From the NCBI GenBank assembly GCA_900299115.1, contig OMIO01000103.1, forward strand, positions 1-46,964: a stretch of DNA of 46,964 bases, written 5' to 3'. This DNA is from Methylocystaceae bacterium (GTDB lineage Bacteria; Pseudomonadota; Alphaproteobacteria; Rhizobiales; Beijerinckiaceae). Shown piece after piece: positions 26,918-36,337 of the stretch. The translations under genes were made by a program, and so were the position numbers. Each line of letters begins with the position of its first letter. The first letter of the stretch is position 1. The notes under the pieces are model-generated. The model was given only the letters and a program-made list of their open reading frames with translations, ran no database searches and had not been told where the DNA came from.

Positions 26918-28141
26918 ATGAGACGAGTTGTCGTTAGCGGCATGGGTATTGTCTCCTCTATTGGTAACACGACGCAAGAAGTCTTGGCGTCGCTGCGCGA
27001 AGCAAAATCGGGAATTATTCGTGCGGATAAATACGCTGAACTTGGCTTCCGGTCACAGGTTCACGGCATGCCTACGTTGGATGCGGGTTCGGTTGTGGAT
27101 CGTCGCGCAATGCGTTTCCATGCAGCAGGTACAGCATGGAATCATGTTGCCATGGATCAAGCGATCTTAGACGCAGGATTAAGCCAGAACGAAGTTTCAA
27201 ATGAACGCACGGGCATTATTATGGGCTCAGGCGGACCCTCAGCGCATATGATTGTTGAGTCTGCTGACTTGACGCGCAGTAAAGGTCCAAAACGCGTCGG
27301 CCCTTTCGCCGTTCCTAAAGCCATGTCCTCAACAGCTTCTGCAACGCTGGCTGTTTGGTTCAAGATCAAGGGCGTTAATTATTCTATTTCATCCGCATGC
27401 GCGACATCCAACCATTGCATCGGCAATGCCTATGAACAAATCCAATATGGCAAGCAGGATATTATTTTCGCAGGTGGTTGCGAAGAGTTAGAATGGGAGT
27501 TGTCGGTTCTCTTTGATGCAATGGGCGCGATGTCCTCCTCCTATAATGACCGACCTGCGACAGCTTCTAGGGCCTATGATAAAAATCGCGATGGTTTTGT
27601 TATCGCTGGCGGCGCCGGCGTGCTGGTTTTAGAAGAATATGAGCACGCAAAAGCGCGTGGCGCAAAAATTTATGCTGAGGTTGCAGGCTATGGCGCGACG
27701 TCAGATGGCCACGACATGGTTGCGCCCTCAGGCGAGGGAGCCGTCCGCTGCATGCGTCAAGCGATTGCGACCGTTAAATGTCCAATCGACTATATAAACC
27801 CACATGCTACATCGACACCTGTTGGCGATGTTAAAGAAATTGAAGCCTTGAGAGAAGTCTTTGGTTCAGGAGACAAGTGTCCGCCGATTTCAGCTACGAA
27901 ATCTCTAACAGGTCATTCGCTTGGCGCTACTGGCGTACAGGAAGCGATTTATTCGCTATTAATGATGCAGAACGGATTTATTTGCGAAAGCGCGCATATA
28001 GAGGAGCTTGATCCAGAGTTTGCGGATATGCCGATTCTACGCAGCAGGCGCGATAATGTTAAGCTCGGCGCTGTCTTGTCAAATTCATTTGGTTTCGGCG
28101 GAACGAATGCGACGCTGGTCTTTAAACATCCTGACGCATAA
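26918..28141 (+). CDS. fabB: 3-oxoacyl-ACP synthase I (FabB)
   Basis: FabB elongates the cis-3-decenoyl-ACP made by FabA. The thiolase fold has the catalytic Cys in [16 protein letters not shown] (around 163), His in [11 protein letters not shown] (around 298) and His in [12 protein letters not shown] (around 334), the Cys-His-His triad of this type. The ATG at 26918 follows GTGGGGGAT; an in-frame GTG at 26906 would add four residues. The length of 407 is normal. Confidence 0.96.
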   Translation: MRRVVVSGMGIVSSIGNTTQEVLASLREAKSGIIRADKYAELGFRSQVHGMPTLDAGSVVDRRAMRFHAAGTAWNHVAMDQAILDAGLSQNEVSNERTGIIMGSGGPSAHMIVESADLTRSKGPKRVGPFAVPKAMSSTASATLAVWFKIKGVNYSISSACATSNHCIGNAYEQIQYGKQDIIFAGGCEELEWELSVLFDAMGAMSSSYNDRPATASRAYDKNRDGFVIAGGAGVLVLEEYEHAKARGAKIYAEVAGYGATSDGHDMVAPSGEGAVRCMRQAIATVKCPIDYINPHATSTPVGDVKEIEALREVFGSGDKCPPISATKSLTGHSLGATGVQEAIYSLLMMQNGFICESAHIEELDPEFADMPILRSRRDNVKLGAVLSNSFGFGGTNATLVFKHPDA

Positions 28142-28280
28142 TTAAAGAAAGAATTTGGGACTCCTACCTGTATTGGCGTCATTGCTCTGTAGGAAATTTG
28201 GTCATTGGCGCTTTTTACAGAAACGCTAAAGAATCTCATGCGATTATGCGATTGATCGAGAAATAAAAGAAAGAAGTTTC

Positions 28281-29090
28281 ATGAAGTCTGCAAAAGGTTT
28301 GATGCAGGGTAAGCGTGGGTTGATCATGGGCGTGGCGAATGATCACTCCATTGCCTATGGTATTGCGTGTGTCCTAGCGCGACATGGGGCTGAACTTGCC
28401 TTTACGTATCAAGGCGAGGCCTTGGGTCGCCGCGTTAAGCCGCTGGCTGAAGAGCTCGGGTCTAATCTTGTATTGCCTTGTGACGTTGAAAAAATCGAAG
28501 ATGTTGACACGGTTTTTTCTCGCCTCGCAGAAGAGTGGGGCGAGATAGATTTTTTAGTTCATTCCCTGGCCTACTCCGATAAGAATGAGCTGAAGGGTCT
28601 TTACGCGGATACCTCGCGTGAGAATTTTATTCGTACGATGCTTATTTCATGCTTCTCTTTCACTGAAGCAGCAAAACGCGCCGCGACATTAATGAAAAAT
28701 GGCGGATCGATGATCACAGTAAGTTTTGCTGGCGGCACTCATGTGATGCCAAACTATAATGTCATGGGGGTAGCGAAGGCGGCGCTAGATTCAAGCGTAC
28801 GTTATCTTGCCGCCGATTATGGCGCTCGGGGCATCCGCGTGAATGCGTTGTCGCCTGGACCGGTGCGAACGATGGCGGGGGCTGGCATTACTGGCGCTCG
28901 TTCGATGGGCGCTTTCCAAAAACAACATTGTCCTTTGAGGCGGATGATCACGCTTGATGAAATCGGCGGGTCTGCCTTGTATTTTCTTTCTGAATTATCT
29001 GGAGGGGTCACGGGCGATGTGCACGTTGTCGACGCAGGCTATAATATTATGTTACAGCCCCGCCCCGAAGATCTTAATGTGAGTGACTGA
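28281..29090 (+). CDS. fabI: enoyl-ACP reductase (FabI)
   Basis: FabI reduces trans-2-enoyl-ACP with NAD(P)H and completes each elongation cycle. The short-chain dehydrogenase fold has MGVANDHSIAYGIA at the cofactor site (around 17) and the catalytic Tyr and Lys in YNVMGVAK (Tyr-x6-Lys, around 159). The length of 269 is normal. It is separated from fabB by 139 bases that contain no gene; fabI may have its own promoter there. The order fabA-fabB-fabI beside irr is typical for Hyphomicrobiales. Confidence 0.95.
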   Translation: MKSAKGLMQGKRGLIMGVANDHSIAYGIACVLARHGAELAFTYQGEALGRRVKPLAEELGSNLVLPCDVEKIEDVDTVFSRLAEEWGEIDFLVHSLAYSDKNELKGLYADTSRENFIRTMLISCFSFTEAAKRAATLMKNGGSMITVSFAGGTHVMPNYNVMGVAKAALDSSVRYLAADYGARGIRVNALSPGPVRTMAGAGITGARSMGAFQKQHCPLRRMITLDEIGGSALYFLSELSGGVTGDVHVVDAGYNIMLQPRPEDLNVSD

Positions 29091-29222
29091 CGTAAAAAAT
29101 CATTTTTTCAGCCTAGCCATTTTCTTATTAAATCTTTCAGAATACGGCGGCTGTAAAAGAGCTTTGAAATAAGCGCGTCATTTTCCCGCGGTAAGATGAG
29201 GCCTGTTCAAGGACAAGAGCCA

Positions 29223-30383
29223 ATGCCGCAAGACGATCAAACAGGCGATAAGATCACTCAGCGCGTTTTTGCCTATTTGACGTCAGGCGCCGGGCGTTAT
29301 CAAAAAATTGAACAGATTAATGCGCCTTTAAGTTGGCGCGATCGGGCGCCTGATATTCTTGCTTCTGTTATTGAAGCTTTTCCTCAGCCAGTTTTTGTTA
29401 CGGATATTGGCACGCATATTGTCGCCGCAAATTTATCTGCGCGCCAATTTGCCCCAGCAATGCGGTTGGGCGAGCCCTTATCTCGAAGCCTTCGAGCGCC
29501 TGACCTTTTGGATGCGGTAACGCGCGTGCTTGCTGGAGGAGAAGCTGAGAAAACCGCATGGTCAGAGAAGGCGCCTGTCGAACGCTGGTTTGAAGCTCAT
29601 ATCGCTCCCCTAAAATGTGACGGCTATGAGCTTGCGAGTATGATCAGTTTGCATGATTTAACAGAAGCTAATCGTGTCGAACAAATGCGTGTGGATTTTA
29701 TTGCAAATGCTAGTCATGAATTACGCACGCCTCTATCCTCCCTACTTGGTTTTGTTGAAACATTGCAGGGTCCTGCAAAGAATGATGAGATCGCACGCGG
29801 GAAATTTTTGCGTATCATGCGCGAACAAGCAGAACGCATGGCGCGATTAATTGATGATCTCTTATCCCTCTCGCGTATTGAACAGCACATGCATGTGCAT
29901 CCAGCTACGCCCGTTGATCTCAGCTTACTTGTAGCGCATATCCTCGACACTTTGGCGCCTATAACGGAAGAAAACGCGATTGCGCTCAAATTGGATCTTG
30001 ACCCGGGCGTGATTGTCCCTGGCGATCGAGATGAGTTAGCGCGTATTATTGAAAATCTGATCGAAAACGCGCTCAAATATGGAGCCAGTGAGCAGGGCGA
30101 CCTACCAATAGAGATCTCATTGAAACAAACCGGGCGGTTTGTCGCTTTCGCTGTTCGCGATCATGGCCCTGGCATTGCCTCGGCGCATATTCCTCGTTTG
30201 ACGGAGCGGTTTTATCGGGTTGACGCCGGTAAAAGTCGGGCAAAGGGGGGGACCGGGCTTGGGCTAGCCATCGTTAAACACATCGCGCTCCGCCATCGCG
30301 GGCGTTTGGTGATTGACTCCCGTTTGGGAGAGGGGTCGCTGTTTAAAGTTATTCTGCCGTCGGCTGACATAATATCAGATTAA
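29223..30383 (+). CDS. phoR: phosphate-regulon sensor histidine kinase PhoR, without membrane segments
   Basis: PhoR autophosphorylates and controls PhoB. A PAS-like domain occupies about 45-145, the HisKA helix holds the phosphorylated His in NASHELRTPL (residue 165 from this start), and the ATPase domain shows N-box ENLIENALKYG, G1 RDHGPGIA and G2 GGTGLGLAIVKH. Unusually, the N-terminal 45 residues are polar and no transmembrane helix exists; an in-frame stop at 29154 prevents upstream extension. The ATG at 29223 has AAGGA about 10 bases before it; the ATG at 29196 is an alternative. It precedes the pst operon but lies outside its Pho boxes. Confidence 0.88.
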   Translation: MPQDDQTGDKITQRVFAYLTSGAGRYQKIEQINAPLSWRDRAPDILASVIEAFPQPVFVTDIGTHIVAANLSARQFAPAMRLGEPLSRSLRAPDLLDAVTRVLAGGEAEKTAWSEKAPVERWFEAHIAPLKCDGYELASMISLHDLTEANRVEQMRVDFIANASHELRTPLSSLLGFVETLQGPAKNDEIARGKFLRIMREQAERMARLIDDLLSLSRIEQHMHVHPATPVDLSLLVAHILDTLAPITEENAIALKLDLDPGVIVPGDRDELARIIENLIENALKYGASEQGDLPIEISLKQTGRFVAFAVRDHGPGIASAHIPRLTERFYRVDAGKSRAKGGTGLGLAIVKHIALRHRGRLVIDSRLGEGSLFKVILPSADIISD

Positions 30384-30407
30384 CTAATTGTATTAATTGA
30401 ATAAACA

Positions 30408-30447
30408 TTGTCATATTAACTTCATTTAACTGTCATAAAACTCTCTT
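30408..30447 (+). promoter_or_regulatory. tandem Pho boxes upstream of pstS
   Basis: Two PhoB-binding boxes lie in tandem with a 22-base period: TTGTCAT-ATTA-ACTTCAT (30408-30425) and CTGTCAT-AAAA-CTCTCTT (30430-30447). The second fits the CTGTCAT direct-repeat consensus closely; the 11-base register is kept throughout. They sit 78 bases before the pstS ATG, with an AT-rich TTAAAACT at 30457 suitable as the -10 region. Autoregulation of the pst-phoB operon by PhoB under phosphate limitation follows. Confidence 0.85.
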
Positions 30448-30524
30448 GCGCCTTGGTTAAAACTAAGGTGGGGGACGCTTGGGGCGTCGCTCGTAATTTT
30501 CTCGAGCATAAAAGAGAACGGCTA

Positions 30525-31568
30525 ATGATTTCCAAGTTTTTAAGCCGCGGCGTTTTAGCGGCCTTTGGGTTTTCAATCATGATCGGCGGTGCGTCCGCGC
30601 AAGATATTTCCGGTGCTGGCGCGACGTTTCCTTATCCGATCTACGCGAAATGGGCTGAGGCCTATAAAAAAGAAACAGGCAATGGCCTTAATTACCAATC
30701 AATTGGCTCCGGCGGCGGCATTAAACAGATTAAAGCCCGCACCGTGACCTTTGGCGCCTCTGATCAGCCTCAGAAAGTCGCCGATCTTGAAGCGGCGAGC
30801 CTAGCGCAATGGCCTCAGGTCATTGGCGGCATCGTACCAGTCGTCAATCTTGATGGGATCGCGCCAGGCGAATTAACCCTGGATGGCGCCACTTTGGCGA
30901 AAGTTTTCTTGGGCGAAATCACCAGCTGGGATGACGCTGCGATCAAGAAACTCAATCCTAAAGCCAAATTGCCAGCAACGCCGATTGTCGTTGTTCATCG
31001 TTCAGACGGATCTGGTACGACTTTTAACTTCACAAATTACCTCTCCAAGGTTTCCGAAGATTGGAAGACCAAGGTCGGTGAAAACTCTGCTGTCGAGTGG
31101 CCAACAGGCATTGGCGCTAAGGGCAATGAAGGGGTAGCGAATAATGTGGCCAATACAAAAGGCGCAGTTGGTTATGTTGAATATGCCTACGCCAAGCAAA
31201 ATAAGCTGACATATACAAAAATGGTCAATAAGGACGGCAAAGTCGTCGCGCCGGAAAAAGATAGTTTTCAGGCTGCTGCGGCAAGCGCTAAATGGTCTGA
31301 GGCTGAAGGATTTTATGAAATCCTCACCAATGAGCCTGGCGCAAAAACATGGCCAATAACCGCTGCGACTTTTATTTTGTTGCCTAAGAATCCAACAGAT
31401 GAGCCTGCGGCAAGCGAGGCGTTAAAATTTTTCAGCTGGGCTTTCGCTCATGGCGGCAAGGCTGCTGAAGAATTAGACTATATCCCGATGCCTAAGCCAG
31501 TTGTTGAGCTGATCAAAAAGAGTTGGTCATCAGTAAAAAGCGCGGACGGCAAGCCGCTTGCCCATTAA
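30525..31568 (+). CDS. pstS: periplasmic phosphate-binding protein PstS
   Basis: PstS binds phosphate in the periplasm and feeds the PstCAB transporter. A signal peptide ends at IMIGGASAQ, and the mature protein opens with [17 protein letters not shown], the family signature. Phosphate-contacting segments [10 protein letters not shown] (around 60), FGASDQP (around 80) and [13 protein letters not shown] (around 156) are present. The length of 347 is standard. The ATG at 30525 follows AAGAGAACGG. It is the first gene of the operon and lies directly behind the Pho boxes. Confidence 0.96.
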   Translation: MISKFLSRGVLAAFGFSIMIGGASAQDISGAGATFPYPIYAKWAEAYKKETGNGLNYQSIGSGGGIKQIKARTVTFGASDQPQKVADLEAASLAQWPQVIGGIVPVVNLDGIAPGELTLDGATLAKVFLGEITSWDDAAIKKLNPKAKLPATPIVVVHRSDGSGTTFNFTNYLSKVSEDWKTKVGENSAVEWPTGIGAKGNEGVANNVANTKGAVGYVEYAYAKQNKLTYTKMVNKDGKVVAPEKDSFQAAAASAKWSEAEGFYEILTNEPGAKTWPITAATFILLPKNPTDEPAASEALKFFSWAFAHGGKAAEELDYIPMPKPVVELIKKSWSSVKSADGKPLAH

Positions 31569-31583
31569 GCGCTCAGAAAAACA

Positions 31584-31606
31584 AGCAGGCGCTTATCGCG
31601 CCTGCT
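31584..31606 (+). terminator. intercistronic hairpin between pstS and pstC
   Basis: A perfect 9-base stem AGCAGGCGC (31584-31592) with GCGCCTGCT (31598-31606) closes a 5-base loop 15 bases after the pstS stop. No T-run follows, so it is better read as an mRNA-stabilising or partial-termination element that raises PstS above the membrane subunits. Confidence 0.65.
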
Positions 31607-31687
31607 GCTAACTTCCAAAAATTAAGCGGTGCGGCATTTATCCGTGATTTATCAATCGATTTTAGTTTTAAGATGGAGCGCGCGCGC

Positions 31688-32677
31688 ATGGCGGATGTGC
31701 TTATGAGCTCTACACAATCTGGTCCAATCTATTTATCTCGCAGTCGCGCCTTAGCCCGCATTGCCTATATTGATGTTGTTTTTCATCAACTCACGCGATT
31801 AAGCGCGATTACGGTATTGGTGATTTTAGGCGGGGTGATTGTCTCGCTGATCCACGGGGCGCAACCGGCAATTAAAGCCTTTGGCTTTGGTTTTTTAGCC
31901 GCGCAATCCTGGAATCCAGTCACTGAGAATTTCGGCGCTGGCCCTGCTGTTTATGGTACGCTGGTGACGTCACTTGTTGCGATGCTGATTGCTGTGCCGA
32001 TTGGCCTTGGCGTTGCGACTTTTTTAACGGAGCTATGTCCGCATATTCTGCGTCGCCCGATTGGCATTGCGATAGAATTATTGGCGGGCATTCCATCGAT
32101 TATTTACGGCATTTGGGGTCTTTTTGTTTTTGCGCCCTTTGTGCAGACCTATATTCAACCAGCGCTGATTGCAGCTTTTAAGGGCGTTCCCATTCTCTCT
32201 GCGCTTTTTGCCGGTCCGCCTTATGGCATTGGCATGCTCACGGCGGGATTTATCCTTGCGATAATGATTTTGCCCTTTATTGCGTCAATATCGCGCGATG
32301 TTTTTGAGACGGTGCCGCCAGTTTTAAAGGAAGCTGCGACGGGTCTTGGCTGCACCACCTGGGAAATGATGCGTTATGTGGTGTTGCCCTATACGCGCGT
32401 TGGCGTTGTCGGCGGCGTGATGTTGGCTTTGGGTCGCGCGCTTGGCGAAACAATGGCGGTGACCTTTGTGATTGGCAATGCGCATAAGATCTCTCCGTCT
32501 CTTTTTGCGCCTGGCACGACAATCTCAGCAACAATCGCAAATGAATTCACCGAAGCTGTTGGCGATATTTACACCTCCGCTTTGATTGAGCTTGGCCTTA
32601 TTCTTTTCTTCATCACCTTCATCGTTTTGTCGATTGCGCGATATTTACTCATGCGCATTGAACAAAAATCGGCCTGA
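31688..32677 (+). CDS. pstC: phosphate ABC transporter permease PstC
   Basis: PstC is one of two membrane subunits of the high-affinity phosphate transporter. The 329-residue protein has about six hydrophobic helices; the first is [17 protein letters not shown]. The inner-membrane coupling motif [20 protein letters not shown] (the EAA loop) is near 218. [14 protein letters not shown] and [10 protein letters not shown]-like segments are typical for PstC. The ATG at 31688 has GGAG about 10 bases upstream; the frame is open back into pstS, which is not expected to be used. Confidence 0.94.
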   Translation: MADVLMSSTQSGPIYLSRSRALARIAYIDVVFHQLTRLSAITVLVILGGVIVSLIHGAQPAIKAFGFGFLAAQSWNPVTENFGAGPAVYGTLVTSLVAMLIAVPIGLGVATFLTELCPHILRRPIGIAIELLAGIPSIIYGIWGLFVFAPFVQTYIQPALIAAFKGVPILSALFAGPPYGIGMLTAGFILAIMILPFIASISRDVFETVPPVLKEAATGLGCTTWEMMRYVVLPYTRVGVVGGVMLALGRALGETMAVTFVIGNAHKISPSLFAPGTTISATIANEFTEAVGDIYTSALIELGLILFFITFIVLSIARYLLMRIEQKSA

Positions 32678-32690
32678 GCGAGAACGTCCC

Positions 32691-33527
32691 ATGTCGCTTT
32701 ACGATACGCGTCGTCGAACCAATACGCTGGCAACTGGCTTAGCGTGGGGTGCAGCGCTTTTTGGCCTGTCTTGGCTGCTCTTGATTTTAGGCTCTCTCGC
32801 TTATGAGGGTCTGCGTGGCCTATCGCCGAGCGTCTTTACCCAAACGACGCCGCCGCCTGGCAGCGTTGGCGGGCTCATGAATGCGATCGCCGGTTCTTTG
32901 GTTATGACGATGATTGGCGTCGCTATAGGCGCGCCTCTGGGCATGTTGGCTGGAACCTATCTTGCTGAATATGGCCGATACACCAAATTGGCGACGGTTG
33001 TGCGCTTCATCAATGATATTTTACTCAGTGCGCCATCGATTGTGATTGGATTGTTTGTTTATGAAGTGATGGTGCGCCCGATGGGGCACTTTTCGGCAAT
33101 TTCTGGCGCGCTTGCGTTAGGGCTTTTGGTCGTTCCAGTCGTGTTGCGCACGACAGAGGATATGTTGCTCTTGGTTCCCGCATCTATGCGCGAAGCGGCG
33201 TCAGCCTTAGGAGCGCCGCGTGCGATGGTGATTGGACAGATTGCCTATCGCGCTGCGCGCGCGGGGCTGGTGACAGGCGTTTTGTTAGCGATTGCGCGCG
33301 TTTCTGGCGAGACGGCTCCTTTGTTATTTACTGCGCTGAATAATCAATTTTGGAGTTCTGATTTAAATGCGCCGATGGCGAGCTTGCCGGTAGTGATTTT
33401 TCAATTTGCGCTATCGCCTTACAAGGATTGGCAGCAATTGGCCTGGACAGGGGCCTTATTGATTACGGTGACGGTGTTAACGCTGTCGATTATCGCCCGC
33501 GCCTTTAGCGCCGGACGGAGGAATTAG
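32691..33527 (+). CDS. pstA: phosphate ABC transporter permease PstA
   Basis: PstA is the second membrane subunit of the Pst transporter. It is 278 residues with six hydrophobic helices; the EAA loop reads [20 protein letters not shown] (around 169) and contacts PstB. The N-terminal [19 protein letters not shown] is typical. The ATG at 32691 is 13 bases after the pstC stop with GAGCGAGA between. pstB begins 3 bases after its stop. Confidence 0.94.
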   Translation: MSLYDTRRRTNTLATGLAWGAALFGLSWLLLILGSLAYEGLRGLSPSVFTQTTPPPGSVGGLMNAIAGSLVMTMIGVAIGAPLGMLAGTYLAEYGRYTKLATVVRFINDILLSAPSIVIGLFVYEVMVRPMGHFSAISGALALGLLVVPVVLRTTEDMLLLVPASMREAASALGAPRAMVIGQIAYRAARAGLVTGVLLAIARVSGETAPLLFTALNNQFWSSDLNAPMASLPVVIFQFALSPYKDWQQLAWTGALLITVTVLTLSIIARAFSAGRRN

Positions 33528-33530
33528 CGG

Positions 33531-34316
33531 ATGAGTTTGGTGGTATCGACGTCTGGAGATCCAGCTGTGAAAGTCAGCGTTCGGAATTTGGATTTTTATT
33601 ATGGCGGTCATCATGCGTTAAAATCGGTGAACTTACCGCTATACGCAAAAAAAGTGACGTCCTTTATTGGTCCATCTGGTTGTGGGAAATCAACTTTATT
33701 ACGTGTTTTAAATCGGATGTATGATCTTTATCCAGGGCAGCGGGCCGAGGGCGAGGTGCTGCTGGATAATGAGAATATCCTTGATCCAGCGATTGATCTG
33801 AATGCGCTGCGCGCGCGGGTTGGTATGGTGTTTCAAAAACCAACGCCGTTTCCTATGTCGATTTATGAGAACGTCGCTTTTGGCGTTAAGCTTTATGAGA
33901 CATTGCCGCGCGGCGAACTTGATGCGCGCGTTGAAGAAGCGCTGCGCGGCGCAGCGCTTTGGGACGAAGTAAAAGACAAGCTGCAGTCTAGCGGCTTGGG
34001 CCTGTCTGGTGGACAGCAGCAGCGTCTGTGCATTGCGCGCAGCGTTGCGGTTCGACCTGACATTATTCTGTTTGATGAGCCGTGCTCTGCGCTCGATCCC
34101 ATCTCTACGGCCAAAGTTGAAGAGCTGATTGAAGAGCTCGAATCTCAATACACAATCGCAATCGTCACGCACAACATGCAACAAGCAGTGCGCGTTTCTG
34201 ATTATACAGCCTTTATGTATCTGGGCGAACTCATCGAATTTGGGAAAACAGATGACGTGTTCAACACGCCAAAAGAAAAGCGCACGCTTGACTATATCAC
34301 AGGCCGATTTGGCTAA
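33531..34316 (+). CDS. pstB: phosphate ABC transporter ATP-binding protein PstB
   Basis: PstB is the ATPase of the phosphate transporter and, with PhoU, relays phosphate status to PhoR. The nucleotide-binding domain of 261 residues is complete: Walker [10 protein letters not shown] (around 46), Q-loop [20 protein letters not shown] (around 103), signature [14 protein letters not shown] (around 160), Walker [15 protein letters not shown] (around 180) and the switch histidine in IVTHNMQQA (around 214). The 5' end has a GGAGG site. phoU follows after 26 bases. Confidence 0.97.
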   Translation: MSLVVSTSGDPAVKVSVRNLDFYYGGHHALKSVNLPLYAKKVTSFIGPSGCGKSTLLRVLNRMYDLYPGQRAEGEVLLDNENILDPAIDLNALRARVGMVFQKPTPFPMSIYENVAFGVKLYETLPRGELDARVEEALRGAALWDEVKDKLQSSGLGLSGGQQQRLCIARSVAVRPDIILFDEPCSALDPISTAKVEELIEELESQYTIAIVTHNMQQAVRVSDYTAFMYLGELIEFGKTDDVFNTPKEKRTLDYITGRFG

Positions 34317-34342
34317 AGCTAGAATGAATGAGGATAAGCGAC

Positions 34343-35059
34343 ATGAGCGATCATATTGTAAAGTCATATGACCGCGATCTTGAGAATCTGGGGCGAAAAA
34401 TTGCTGAAATGGGTGGCCTTGCGGAGAAAATGCTCGCAGAGGCGATGGAGGCTTTGTCGCTACTAAATATTGAGGTTGCTCAACGTGTAATTGCGACTGA
34501 TGCAAGGCTCGATATTTTACAACGAGAAATCGAAGAAAAGGCGATTATGACGATCGCGCGTCGTCAGCCGTTAGCGGTTGATCTACGCGAATGTATCGCG
34601 GCGATCCGGATATCTGGCGATATTGAACGGATCGGCGATCTTGCAAAAAATATTGCCAAAAGAGCTTTAAAAATCGCCTCAGAAACGCGCGTAACACGGG
34701 CGACTATTGGCTTAAAATCAATGCAAGAAATTGCAGGAATGCAATTAAAAGATAGTCTCGACGCTTATGCGCAGCGAGATATCGAAAAGGCGCGGATCGT
34801 TTGGGATAATGATGCGCAGCTCGATGCTCTAGAAGATTCAGTATTTCGTGATCTTTTGACGTTTATGATGGAAGATCCGCGTAATATTTCTTTCTGCACC
34901 CATCTTCTTTTTTGCTCAAAGAATCTTGAGCGGATCGGCGATCACACGACAAATATTGCAGAGACAATAATTTATCTTGTCACAGGCGAGCCGATGCCTG
35001 TTGAGCGGCCTAAGGGGCGCGATTCCAGTCTCAACGTCATTAATGGCGAGGCGTTATGA
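34343..35059 (+). CDS. phoU: phosphate signalling regulator PhoU
   Basis: PhoU is a cytoplasmic two-repeat helical protein that inhibits PhoR signalling when phosphate is plentiful. Both repeats show the metal-binding E/DxxxD pattern: AIRISGDIERIGDLAKNIA (around 90) and LFCSKNLERIGDHTTNIAE (around 192). The length of 238 is normal. The ATG at 34343 has GAGG 9 bases upstream; an earlier ATG at 34328 is possible. Its stop overlaps the phoB start (ATGA). Confidence 0.95.
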   Translation: MSDHIVKSYDRDLENLGRKIAEMGGLAEKMLAEAMEALSLLNIEVAQRVIATDARLDILQREIEEKAIMTIARRQPLAVDLRECIAAIRISGDIERIGDLAKNIAKRALKIASETRVTRATIGLKSMQEIAGMQLKDSLDAYAQRDIEKARIVWDNDAQLDALEDSVFRDLLTFMMEDPRNISFCTHLLFCSKNLERIGDHTTNIAETIIYLVTGEPMPVERPKGRDSSLNVINGEAL

Positions 35060-35802
35060 TGATTGATATGATTGTTGAACAGCAAAAAGAACTCAAGAGC
35101 GATCGCGCTCCGCGTATTCTTGTTGTCGAAGATGAAGCGCCATTAGCTTATCTGCTGGTTTATAATCTTGAGGCTGAAGGCTATCAGGTTGAGCATGTCG
35201 ATACTGGCGATGAAGCGGAGTTGCGCATAGCGGAGTCCCCTCCCGATCTTCTAGTTCTTGATTGGATGTTGCCAGGCGTTTCTGGCCTTGAACTTTGTCG
35301 ACGTCTGCGCGCGCGTGATCACGGGCGGGAGATCCCGGTGATTATGCTAACGGCGCGTGGGGAAGAAAGTGAAAGAGTGAGAGGTCTTTCTGTTGGCGCA
35401 GATGATTATGTCGTAAAACCTTTCTCGACGCCGGAACTTATGGCGCGTGTGCGCGCTTTACTGCGTCGCGCGCGTCCTGAGCGCGTCGCTTCTAAACTCG
35501 TTCTTGGCGATCTTGATCTTGATCGAGATACGCGACGTGTTCGACGGGCAAGTCGCGAGATACATCTTGGGCCGACAGAGTTTCGACTGTTGGAATATTT
35601 TATGGAAAAACCCGGTCGTGTTTTTACGCGCGCACAGCTTCTCGATAGCGTATGGGGCATGTCCGCTGAGATCGATGAGCGAACGGTTGACGTGCATGTT
35701 GGTCGATTGCGTAAAGCGCTTATTCGAGGTCGCGAGAAGGATCCAATCCGGACCGTGAGAGGCGCAGGTTATTCTTTCGATGAAACCTTTACCAAGGATT
35801 AG
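35056..35802 (+). CDS. phoB: phosphate response regulator PhoB
   Basis: PhoB activates the Pho regulon after phosphorylation. The receiver domain (about 20-135) has the acidic pair in VVEDEAPL, the phosphorylated Asp in LVLDWMLPGVSG (around 73), and the conserved Thr/Lys in MLTARGEE and DDYVVKPFS. The OmpR-type winged helix (about 150-245) ends with the recognition region RTVDVHVGRLRKAL. A 15-20 residue N-terminal extension may start later, at the ATG at 35059 or 35068. It is the last gene of the Pho-box operon and overlaps phoU; gcrA is convergent 11 bases away. Confidence 0.95.
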   Translation: MMIDMIVEQQKELKSDRAPRILVVEDEAPLAYLLVYNLEAEGYQVEHVDTGDEAELRIAESPPDLLVLDWMLPGVSGLELCRRLRARDHGREIPVIMLTARGEESERVRGLSVGADDYVVKPFSTPELMARVRALLRRARPERVASKLVLGDLDLDRDTRRVRRASREIHLGPTEFRLLEYFMEKPGRVFTRAQLLDSVWGMSAEIDERTVDVHVGRLRKALIRGREKDPIRTVRGAGYSFDETFTKD

Positions 35803-35812
35803 GCCTCGGCTT

Positions 35813-36337
35813 TTAAGCGCTGCGCGAGGTCTTAGAGAGATCGCGCGCGCGACGACGCTCTTGCGATGGTTGATAGGCAATCCGCGCATGATAAGCGCAG
35901 TAAGGCCCCTCGCCAATTGGGGACGGGCCGCCGCAAAAACGAAACTCAGGCGTTGTCGGGTCGCCCATGGGCCAGCGGCACATCGACTCGCGTAATTCCA
36001 TGAGCGTGACACGCTCTGACATCGGGATTGCGATTTCTTCTTCTTCAGGTCGTGCGCGTGGGGCGGAATAAACTTGTGGCGCGAATGCGAGTGCGGCGTT
36101 GCCGCTAGCGGCATGGCCTGTAACGCGTGGTTGAGCAGGTTGACGGGGGACTTTTGCGACACGGGGTCTTGATGAAACCACGGTTTTAGCGCGTTCAGCT
36201 AGTCCAAGACGATGGATCTTGCCAATAACGGCATTGCGGGTAATGCCAGCGCCCAATTCCGCCGCTACCTGACTGGCGCTAAGACCGTCGCTCCATAATT
36301 TGCGCAACAGTTCAACGCGTTCATCAGTCCAGGACAT
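35813..36337 (-). CDS. gcrA: cell-cycle regulator GcrA
   Basis: GcrA is the alphaproteobacterial sigma70 partner that activates promoters bearing CcrM-methylated GANTC sites. The helix-turn-helix domain is MSWTDERVELLRKLWSDG at the N-terminus followed by SASQVAAELGAGITRNAVIGK (about 20-40). The C-terminal sigma-binding domain has CRWPMGDP, FRFCGG and CAYHARIAYQP with three cysteines. I chose the ATG at 36337 because GGAGG lies 5 bases upstream; the frame is open to 36418 but the extra residues are unlike GcrA. The length of 174 is normal. It marks a lineage with the CtrA/GcrA/CcrM circuit. Confidence 0.94.
   Translation of the reverse strand: MSWTDERVELLRKLWSDGLSASQVAAELGAGITRNAVIGKIHRLGLAERAKTVVSSRPRVAKVPRQPAQPRVTGHAASGNAALAFAPQVYSAPRARPEEEEIAIPMSERVTLMELRESMCRWPMGDPTTPEFRFCGGPSPIGEGPYCAYHARIAYQPSQERRRARDLSKTSRSA

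Noticed and set aside
33708-34505. 265-codon open frame antisense to pstB and phoU
   Set aside because: It lies wholly opposite two well-supported genes in the third-position-shadow register, has no Shine-Dalgarno site, and its composition (Gln, His, Arg rich, no domain) is typical of shadow frames.
35458-36162. 234-codon minus-strand frame across phoB and gcrA
   Set aside because: It overlaps the functional gcrA and phoB frames, has low-complexity Arg/Ser content and no recognisable domain or start signal.
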